Assembly: GCA_009779655.1 (NCBI GenBank)
Contig: WRDV01000065.1
Span: 1-6,179, forward strand
Reading direction: 5' to 3'
Length of the DNA stretch: 6,179 nt
Origin: Dehalococcoidia bacterium
GTDB taxonomy: Bacteria > Chloroflexota > Dehalococcoidia > Dehalococcoidales > UBA1222
Part shown: piece after piece, positions 1 through 3,814 of the stretch
Layout of the letters: each line of letters opens with the position of its first letter
Position numbering within the stretch: position 1 is the first letter of the stretch
Notes under the pieces: generated by a model
Database searches by the model: none
Seen by the model: the letters and a program-made list of their open reading frames with translations, nothing else
What the model was told of the DNA's origin: nothing
Translations under genes and position numbers: made by a program

Positions 1-466
1 AGGTCTGCCTACTGAAGTACAGCGCCCATTGAACATAGATTATGTCAAGAAAGTACTGCCTTTAATCCATGAGCGCGTTAAAACACTGGGTGAATTAGCA
101 CAGAAAGAATTGTCATGCTTTTTCTTTACCGATGATATAGACTACGATACAACGCTGCTAATTGATAAGAAGCTGAGTCTCTCTAAGGCGCAAGAGATTC
201 TTAACACAGCGCATGTAAAGCTATCCGCATTAAGCACTTTCGACACCGATACGCTTGAGTCCGTACTGCGTCCGCTAGCGGATGAGCTAGGCATCAAAGC
301 CGGACAGCTTTTCAGCACGCTACGCACCGCTGTAACCGGACTAACTGCAACGCCGCCGCTATTTCAAACTATGGAAGTATTGGGGCAGACAACTTGTCTC
401 AAGCGCATAGCTAAAGCGATCGCCAAATTAAAGACCTTCCACGCTGAAACATGCAAATTGACTTAA
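1..466 (+). CDS. gltX: Glutamyl-tRNA synthetase, C-terminal part (5' truncated by window edge)
   Basis: Class I aminoacyl-tRNA synthetase that charges tRNA-Glu with glutamate in the cytoplasm. Only the last 154 residues are visible. The reading frame is open from base 2, so the TTG at 29 is an internal codon and not the start. What is seen is the alpha-helical anticodon-binding end of the protein. The stretch VLRPLADELGIKAGQLFSTL, followed by RTAVTG, PPLFQTMEVLG and a final KRIAKAI helix, follows the pattern of bacterial GltX C-termini (laeelgik-gqlf-plR-altG, then mevLG). The catalytic Rossmann fold with HIGH and KMSKR motifs lies outside the window. The stop codon TAA at 464-466 lies inside the next gene, a 16-bp overlap, so the two are probably co-transcribed. 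Identification rests on the C-terminal pattern alone; a discriminating versus non-discriminating enzyme cannot be told apart here. Confidence 0.88.
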   Translation, partial: GLPTEVQRPLNIDYVKKVLPLIHERVKTLGELAQKELSCFFFTDDIDYDTTLLIDKKLSLSKAQEILNTAHVKLSALSTFDTDTLESVLRPLADELGIKAGQLFSTLRTAVTGLTATPPLFQTMEVLGQTTCLKRIAKAIAKLKTFHAETCKLT

Positions 467-1410
467 CCGCACTGCAACAGCGCGCTGAGCGTTTGTATGC
501 GCGCTTATCCGCCTGCGACATCTGTCCGCGTAAATGCGGCGTAAACCGCACCAATGGGGAGTTGGGTTACTGTCATTCGGGAACACAGCCCATTGTGGCC
601 TCTTATTGCGCCCATAGAGGAGAAGAGCCAGCTATCTCCGGCACGAATGGTTCCGGAACCATTTTCTTTGCCAACTGCAACCTGCGCTGCGTCTTCTGCC
701 AAAATTATCAAATCAGTCAAAACTGGCAATACCAACAGAACAATGTCATAAGTATTGAAAAGTTGGCGCATTCCATGCTTGATCTGCAAAAACAGGGCTG
801 CCACAACATCAACTTCGTATCGCCAACACATTTTGTTCCGCAAATTGTTCAGGCGACCGCCCAGGCCGTAGCGCAAGGTTTAACTCTGCCTCTGGTATAT
901 AACACTAGCGGATACGACAGCTTAGAAATACTGCACGAGTTGGATGGCATTATTGATATATACCTGCCGGATATCAAATACTCAGATGATAGTATGGCGT
1001 TTAAATACTCCGATGCCGCAGCTTATGTCGCTATTGCGCGCTCCGCCATAAAAGAAATGCATCGTCAGGCAGGAGAACTTATACTGGATGGGCATGGCAT
1101 CGCTAGAAGTGGCGTTATCGTGCGACATCTAATACTGCCGCACGGCATCGCAGGCAGCCGACAATCGTTAAGATGGCTGGCGCGGGAAGTATCACCTGAC
1201 ATTACTGTCAGCCTGATGAGCCAATATCACCCAACTCATTTGACACTCAATCACCCTGAAATTAATCGCCATATCAGCCGTCATGAATACGACAATGTGT
1301 TGTCAGTATTAGATGAATGCGGACTGGAGAACGGCTGGGTGCAGGATATGATTGCTCCGGAGAACTATCTGCCCGACTTTGACAAAGAAGGACATCCATT
1401 CGAAAACTAA
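451..1410 (+). CDS. Radical SAM protein, PflX-like / pyruvate formate-lyase activase homologue (COG1313 type)
   Basis: A 319-residue radical SAM enzyme that would bind a [4Fe-4S] cluster and cleave S-adenosylmethionine to form a radical; substrate unknown. The cluster motif CNLRCVFC is at residues 76-83 (Cys76, Cys80, Cys83; CxxxCxxC), preceded by SGTIFFAN, as in the PflX group. A second cysteine set near the N-terminus (Cys22, Cys25, Cys29, Cys41, in CDICPRKCG and GYC) is typical of this subgroup and may bind another metal centre. Further family-like blocks are NFVSPTHFVPQ (121-131), YNTSGYDSLE (150-159), DIYLPDIKYSD (169-179), VRHLILPHG (224-232) and SLMSQYHP (254-261). The ATG at 451 is the first possible start, because a TGA lies at 445-447 in this frame. 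There is no visible Shine-Dalgarno sequence, so translation probably depends on re-initiation after gltX, which ends 16 bases inside this gene. No glycyl radical enzyme partner is seen nearby, so an activase role should not be assumed. Confidence 0.88.
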   Translation: MQIDLTALQQRAERLYARLSACDICPRKCGVNRTNGELGYCHSGTQPIVASYCAHRGEEPAISGTNGSGTIFFANCNLRCVFCQNYQISQNWQYQQNNVISIEKLAHSMLDLQKQGCHNINFVSPTHFVPQIVQATAQAVAQGLTLPLVYNTSGYDSLEILHELDGIIDIYLPDIKYSDDSMAFKYSDAAAYVAIARSAIKEMHRQAGELILDGHGIARSGVIVRHLILPHGIAGSRQSLRWLAREVSPDITVSLMSQYHPTHLTLNHPEINRHISRHEYDNVLSVLDECGLENGWVQDMIAPENYLPDFDKEGHPFEN

Positions 1411-1440
1411 TTTACCTCCCCGTATATACGAAGAGGTAAA
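1411..1440. terminator. Hairpin between convergent genes, likely bidirectional terminator
   Basis: The 8-bp inverted repeat TTTACCTC (1411-1418) and GAGGTAAA (1433-1440) starts directly after the TAA of the radical SAM gene. The 14-base loop contains a second palindrome, CGTATATACG (1421-1430). It lies between a rightward and a leftward gene, where a shared terminator is expected. There is no long T run on either side; only TTAGTTTT follows on the minus strand. Termination is therefore inferred from position and symmetry. Confidence 0.5.
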
Positions 1441-1475
1441 CAATAGATACTTATAAGCTCTAACAGACCGGTGAA

Positions 1476-1619
1476 TTACTTAGCTTTGCGCTTGCGGCGT
1501 ACGAAATGAAAATCAATGCGACGACCATTAAGCGGCGTCCCGGCCTTAGAGACGTTCTCAACAAAGGTAGCAATATCTTCTTTCTGTTGTACGGTTTTCT
1601 TAGTAGCTGCTTTAGACAC
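1476..1619 (-). CDS. Small, strongly basic protein of unknown function (47 aa)
   Basis: A short reading frame of 47 residues starting with GTG (1619-1617) and ending with TAA. I do not recognise the family. The protein has 13 Lys/Arg against 4 Asp/Glu, with a Lys-rich start (SKAATKK), a middle helix-like stretch (KEDIATFVENV), then GTPLNGRRIDFHF and a basic tail RRKRKAK. Such a composition suggests binding to RNA, DNA or the ribosome, but this is inference. Support for a real gene: GGAG (1630-1627 on the minus strand) sits 7 nt before the GTG, a TGCTATAAT promoter lies just upstream, and the downstream end faces a hairpin. No ATG or other good start occurs upstream in frame. It is convergent with the radical SAM gene. 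It does not look like the known short ribosomal proteins S22, Thx or L36 by eye. Confidence 0.62.
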   Translation of the reverse strand: MSKAATKKTVQQKEDIATFVENVSKAGTPLNGRRIDFHFVRRKRKAK

Positions 1620-1651
1620 GTTTTTACTCCATTTACGTTGACTGAGATTTG

Positions 1652-1660
1652 ATTATAGCA
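1652..1660 (-). promoter_or_regulatory. Extended -10 promoter for the 47-aa gene
   Basis: On the minus strand the sequence reads TGCTATAAT, an exact extended -10 element (TGN plus TATAAT). Transcription would start near 1645, giving a leader of roughly 26 nt before the GTG. No good -35 is present at 16-18 bp spacing, which is acceptable for extended -10 promoters. A TTGACA on the same strand further upstream is too far away to pair with it. Confidence 0.55.
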
Positions 1661-1695
1661 AAAAAATCAGCATAAAGCGAATTATCCATTATGTG

Positions 1696-1716
1696 TTTGA
1701 ATTTATACAATTTAAA
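1696..1716. repeat. AT-rich imperfect inverted repeat
   Basis: TTTGAATT (1696-1703) and AATTTAAA (1709-1716) are complementary at 7 of 8 positions around the 5-base centre TATAC. It lies between the toxin stop and the promoter of the 47-aa gene. It could be a weak terminator or a protein site, or chance in an AT-rich spacer. Confidence 0.25.
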
Positions 1717-1750
1717 GCCTGTCAATGGCATCCGGCATAGTCACGAAGCG

Positions 1751-2095
1751 TTATAAATCAAAGTACCTGCGACAGGCATCGAGAATCGCTTCTTGTGTTT
1801 TAGTATCTGTTATGGAACCTGATAAAGTGTTCAAGCGATTGTGCGATATGGTACGAACTTGCTGCAACATTGCTACAGAAAACCTTGGAAGCCCGGTAAC
1901 CGATTTATCAAGAAACACCTCTGTAGGATATACCCTATCACCAGGGTTTACAGAGGACAACGGCAGTACTGTTGACACCGGCAAATGATGATTAACAGCA
2001 TTAGTTGATATAACAAGCACGGGACGCGTCCCTTTTTGCTCATTTCCAATGGTTGGATCGAGACAGCAATAGTAAATTTCCCACTTATTTACCAT
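1751..2095 (-). CDS. MazF/PemK-family toxin (type II toxin-antitoxin, endoribonuclease)
   Basis: A 114-residue protein with the pattern of MazF/PemK/CcdB-fold toxins, which cut mRNA at short specific sequences and stop growth unless bound by their antitoxin. It opens with the first beta strand (WEIYYCCLDP, 5-14), then GNEQKGTRPVLVIS (17-30), the hallmark loop and strand in which Arg24 corresponds to the catalytic Arg of B. subtilis MazF. STVLPLSS (41-48) follows, with Ser48 aligning to the second catalytic position, usually Thr. Further on are LPRFSVAML (69-77) and QQVRTIS (78-84). The length is normal for the family. ATG at 2095-2093 overlaps the antitoxin stop by 7 bases (ATGGTAA), and a weak GAGG lies 10 nt upstream inside the antitoxin gene, so translation is coupled. 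The frame is intact, so the toxin is probably active. Cleavage specificity cannot be read from the sequence. Confidence 0.88.
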   Translation of the reverse strand: MVNKWEIYYCCLDPTIGNEQKGTRPVLVISTNAVNHHLPVSTVLPLSSVNPGDRVYPTEVFLDKSVTGLPRFSVAMLQQVRTISHNRLNTLSGSITDTKTQEAILDACRRYFDL

Positions 2096-2352
2096 ATGTT
2101 ATCTACCTCGCCGTCGATCGCGCTAAAGTCATCAGCACAGTTCATAGTGCGAGATAAAAACGCTTTATCCTGACCAGCATTCTTCATTTGATCTTCGTAT
2201 TCCGCAGCTTTTTGTTCCCTAATATACATGTCTAAAGCTACATTGATCGCGTAGTTTACGGAAGGGATTTTGTTTTCCTTTGCAAGACCTCTCAGTTCAT
2301 TAACATAATCAAGCGGCAAAGTCGCAGTATATCGGATAGTCTTTGTTGCCAT
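2089..2352 (-). CDS. Ribbon-helix-helix antitoxin of the MazF-type toxin
   Basis: An 87-residue protein placed directly upstream of, and overlapping, the toxin gene. The N-terminal half looks like a ribbon-helix-helix (CopG/MetJ-type) DNA-binding domain: strand KTIRYTATLP at about residues 3-12, helix LDYVNELRGLAKENK, turn IPSV, and helix NYAINVALDMYIREQ. The C-terminal part, with KAAEYEDQMKNAG and an acidic end ADDFSAIDGEVDNIW, is the usual toxin-binding tail. Such antitoxins neutralise the toxin and, as dimers, repress their own operon. I chose the ATG at 2352-2350 over the GTG two codons earlier. GAGG at 2363-2360 is 7 nt from the ATG but almost touches the GTG. The gene is preceded by a promoter overlapping an 18-bp near-palindrome that is a good candidate for the autoregulatory site. 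Assignment as antitoxin rests on fold pattern plus gene order. Confidence 0.82.
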   Translation of the reverse strand: MATKTIRYTATLPLDYVNELRGLAKENKIPSVNYAINVALDMYIREQKAAEYEDQMKNAGQDKAFLSRTMNCADDFSAIDGEVDNIW

Positions 2353-2357
2353 AATCA

Positions 2358-2364
2358 CACCTCT
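2358..2364 (-). promoter_or_regulatory. Ribosome binding site deciding the antitoxin start
   Basis: AGAGGTG on the minus strand. Its GAGG core (2363-2360) lies 7 nt before the ATG at 2352. The upstream in-frame GTG at 2358 overlaps the end of this site, which rules it out as the efficient start. Confidence 0.6.
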
Positions 2365-2368
2365 TACC

Positions 2369-2386
2369 GATATCGTATACTATATC
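2369..2386. promoter_or_regulatory. 18-bp near-palindrome, candidate antitoxin operator
   Basis: GATATCGTATACTATATC is symmetric at 16 of 18 positions: GATAT and ATATC arms around a perfect GTATAC centre. Only the pair at 2374 and 2381 breaks the symmetry. It covers the -10 hexamer and the probable transcription start of the antitoxin-toxin operon. This is where a ribbon-helix-helix antitoxin would bind to repress its own promoter. The symmetry is seen directly; the binding protein is inferred. Confidence 0.55.
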
Positions 2387-2387
2387 A
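2379..2387 (-). promoter_or_regulatory. Extended -10 promoter of the antitoxin-toxin operon
   Basis: On the minus strand TGATATAGT matches TGN plus TATAAT with one mismatch. The start of transcription would fall near 2372, about 20 nt before the antitoxin ATG. The -35 region at 16-18 bp spacing (around 2401-2408) has no good match to TTGACA. The element lies inside the near-palindrome at 2369-2386. Confidence 0.5.
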
Positions 2388-2408
2388 TCTAATAATACAA
2401 TACTTGCA

Positions 2409-2438
2409 TGATGTGTTTTTTGATGCAGTATTTGATGC
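2409..2438. repeat. Three TGATG(C/T) copies at exact 12-bp spacing
   Basis: TGATGT at 2409, TGATGC at 2421 and TGATGC at 2433 recur with a 12-bp period. The last two extend to TTTGATGC (2419-2426 and 2431-2438). The array lies just upstream of the toxin-antitoxin promoter. It could be a multi-site protein binding region or a decayed tandem repeat. Confidence 0.4.
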
Positions 2439-2615
2439 TTGAGATGGAATAGTCCCTGACTTACCATTCATGGGCTCACAATTATGGACGACAACCCTGT
2501 ATTTTAATACCGCACAGGCTGAGATAACTGGTGAGGATATTCTCGCCTGTGACTACTTGGGTAAACCGACATTTTGGCTTAAAGCGGTCCGGTTCATGCT
2601 ATATGCTAGCTTTTT
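2439..2615. other. Gene-free stretch with strong secondary structure, no gene recognised
   Basis: No convincing gene is found between the toxin-antitoxin promoter region and the 81-aa gene. Two partial open frames occur: rightward from 2470 without a ribosome binding site, and leftward from 2552 to 2388 (55 codons after a TAG at 2555-2553). Both have the look of decayed or chance frames. The stretch holds the extended hairpin at 2513-2551 and an upstream CCTGT (2496-2500) that could pair with ACAGG (2514-2518) instead of the downstream arm. It may be a non-coding RNA, a small mobile-element remnant or a dead gene; the sequence alone does not decide. Confidence 0.35.
2513..2551. other. Extended hairpin, 7-bp outer stem plus inner stem
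   Basis: CACAGGC (2513-2519) pairs perfectly with GCCTGTG (2545-2551). Inside, after a one-base bulge, GAGA (2521-2524) pairs with TCTC (2541-2544), and two more A-T pairs can follow a second bulge, leaving a loop of about 11 bases. No gene occupies it on either strand. The pairing is seen directly; a role in RNA is inference. Confidence 0.5.
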
Positions 2616-2617
2616 TT
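2598..2617 (+). terminator. Weak intrinsic-terminator-like element on the plus strand
   Basis: GCTA (2598-2601) and TAGC (2607-2610) form a 4-bp stem around a 5-base loop, followed directly by seven T residues (2611-2617). The stem is too short for a confident call. It would make sense only if the structured stretch at 2439-2597 is transcribed rightwards, and no clear rightward promoter is visible. Confidence 0.22.
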
Positions 2618-2861
2618 ACCTATCGTCATTGGTAATTACCTTGTCGGCTACCCTATCTAAAACGTTACTAGTAAGCGCGTCTTTTATGCTACTGACAGAG
2701 TCGCGAATGCCCAAAGGTTCTCCGTTTTCGTCACAAAGGACTTTGTGGGATATAAACAGATCAACTCCATCCGCTGTCTTGGCACTGTTAACATCAGAGA
2801 TTGCATCCTTGGCTTTTTGTCCATCCCCATTCATGTCAACAGAAACGCTGATTCTTTCCAT
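2616..2861 (-). CDS. Small acidic protein of unknown function (81 aa)
   Basis: I do not recognise this family. The start is ATG at 2861-2859, because AGGAG (2872-2868) lies 6 nt upstream; the open frame runs 14 codons further upstream, but nothing supports a start there. The protein is acidic (16 Asp/Glu against 10 Lys/Arg), with one Cys (43), no signal peptide and no membrane segment. It begins with a beta-like MERISVSVDMNGDG, has DLFISHKVLCDENGEPLG in the middle, and ends in what looks like a helix (SVSSIKDALTSNVLDRVADKVI). The DMNGDG stretch resembles the start of a calcium loop, but the later ligand positions are not filled (Ala at loop position 12), so no calcium binding is claimed. A TGTTATAAT promoter lies about 40 bp upstream. 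Expression as a single gene is likely. It stands between the toxin-antitoxin module and mutM, with no visible link to either. Confidence 0.6.
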   Translation of the reverse strand: MERISVSVDMNGDGQKAKDAISDVNSAKTADGVDLFISHKVLCDENGEPLGIRDSVSSIKDALTSNVLDRVADKVITNDDR

Positions 2862-2903
2862 GTCACACTCCTGCAAATTGTTTATGCATTTCATTTGGAT
2901 CAA

Positions 2904-2912
2904 ATTATAACA
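2904..2912 (-). promoter_or_regulatory. Extended -10 promoter for the 81-aa gene
   Basis: The minus strand reads TGTTATAAT, an exact TGN plus TATAAT. Transcription would start near 2897, giving a leader of about 36 nt that contains the AGGAG ribosome binding site. The -35 position shows no good TTGACA match. Confidence 0.55.
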
Positions 2913-2972
2913 TCTTCTTTATTTCATGCGTTCCCATAAGCCTGCGGGCAATTTTTTACTGATGATTCACAA

Positions 2973-3797
2973 TCAATGCCTTATTCTACGCTGGCAATTA
3001 GGACAAAAGTACGTGCCGCGCTGGCGCACTACAATGCGCTCAATCGGGGTACGGCATATAATGCAATTCTCACCCTTACGATGAGCCACCTTAAAGCTTT
3101 CCTGCGCCTTACCTTTGAGTCCATCCGGATGAAAATAATTAGAAACGCTGGCTCCGCCGCTTTCAATAGCTTTCGTAAGTACGCTTATTATAGCACCGCG
3201 TAATCGTGCTATTTCTTGCTCCGACAGACTATCCGCTGATCTTAGTGGATGAATCAGCGCTTCAAACAATGCCTCATCTGCATACATATTGCCGATGCCG
3301 GCGAGTATTGATTGATCCACCAGTAACACCTTGACGGGGATTTTTCTGCCTGTCATTACGGCGCTCAACCGCTGCGCAGTGAAAGCACCTGTCATAGGCT
3401 CCATTCCCAGTCTCGATAGCGGAGAATTATCTTCTGAAACCAACTGGAACTTACCAAATTTGCGCGGATCAACAAAAAACATCCTCAGCCCGTTATCCAA
3501 ATACACTACGACACGGGTGTGCCGGCTGGGTGGCTCGTTACCGTTGCTAACCAAAAACGAGCCTGTCATTCGCATATGTACCAGTAGAACATTTGCGCTA
3601 TCCAAACGCAGAATCAAATACTTGCCGCGCCGGTCAACCCCCTCAATTACACGATCTCTAATAGCCTGATCGAATTCTGCAATTGACGGCGCAAGCAGCG
3701 TTTTAGTCCACAAGAATTCCACCGACTGAATACGGCGGCCAACCACAAGCGGCATAAGTTGATTTTTGATAGTTTCAACCTCAGGCAACTCAGGCAT
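2973..3797 (-). CDS. mutM: Formamidopyrimidine-DNA glycosylase (8-oxoguanine DNA glycosylase/AP lyase)
   Basis: A base-excision repair enzyme that removes 8-oxoguanine and formamidopyrimidines from DNA and cuts the abasic strand by beta,delta-elimination. The 274 residues match the usual Fpg length. Visible hallmarks: the N-terminal MPELPEVET with the catalytic Pro2 (free after Met removal) and Glu3; the beta-hairpin lysine Lys59 in RRGKYL; HMRMTG (74-79) with the intercalating Met75; DPRKFG (110-115) with Arg112 and Phe114; the helix-two-turn-helix block GIGNMYADEALF (167-178) with Asn170; and the zinc finger Cys245, Cys248, Cys265, Cys268 with the phosphate-gripping Arg260 just before it. 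All key residues are present, so the enzyme should be active. It follows polA by 15 bp; its AGGAGG overlaps the polA stop codon, and no separate promoter is seen between them. Nei is less likely, given PELPEVE and the Fpg-like Lys/Arg pattern. Confidence 0.97.
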   Translation of the reverse strand: MPELPEVETIKNQLMPLVVGRRIQSVEFLWTKTLLAPSIAEFDQAIRDRVIEGVDRRGKYLILRLDSANVLLVHMRMTGSFLVSNGNEPPSRHTRVVVYLDNGLRMFFVDPRKFGKFQLVSEDNSPLSRLGMEPMTGAFTAQRLSAVMTGRKIPVKVLLVDQSILAGIGNMYADEALFEALIHPLRSADSLSEQEIARLRGAIISVLTKAIESGGASVSNYFHPDGLKGKAQESFKVAHRKGENCIICRTPIERIVVRQRGTYFCPNCQRRIRH

Positions 3798-3808
3798 TGT
3801 TTTATTAA

Positions 3809-3814
3809 CCTCCT
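3809..3814 (-). promoter_or_regulatory. Shine-Dalgarno of mutM overlapping the polA stop codon
   Basis: A perfect AGGAGG on the minus strand (3814-3809) shares two bases with the polA stop TAG (3815-3813). It is 11 nt from the mutM ATG, somewhat longer than usual. Ribosomes ending polA would sit on this site, which favours translational coupling. Confidence 0.65.

Noticed and set aside
505..876. Leftward open frame opposite the radical SAM gene
   Set aside because: It is a shadow of a strongly conserved coding region, with no independent support.
1725..1731. TTGACA on the minus strand as a -35 element for the 47-aa gene
   Set aside because: No -10 hexamer lies at 16-18 bp; TATAAA follows at 12 bp, and the extended -10 used is far downstream.
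1725..1988. Rightward open frame of 87 codons
   Set aside because: It lies antisense to the clear MazF-type toxin gene, has no ribosome binding site and no protein-like pattern.
2514..2530. GCTGAGA resembling the core of a TPP riboswitch
   Set aside because: The rest of the THI box (ACCCTTGAACCTGA and the closing stem) is absent and no thiamine gene lies nearby.
2799..2838. EF-hand or dockerin-like calcium loop (DMNGDG) in the 81-aa protein
   Set aside because: Loop position 8 is Lys and position 12 is Ala, so the required hydrophobic and acidic residues are missing.
2470..2910. Rightward open frame of 146 codons
   Set aside because: Its second half is antisense to the 81-aa gene, which has better start signals. 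No Shine-Dalgarno precedes the ATG, and no family is recognised. The first part is treated as gene-free structured sequence.
2930..2960. Possible plus-strand terminator (GCC/GGC followed by T run) after the mutM end
   Set aside because: The stem is only 3 bp and no rightward gene precedes it.
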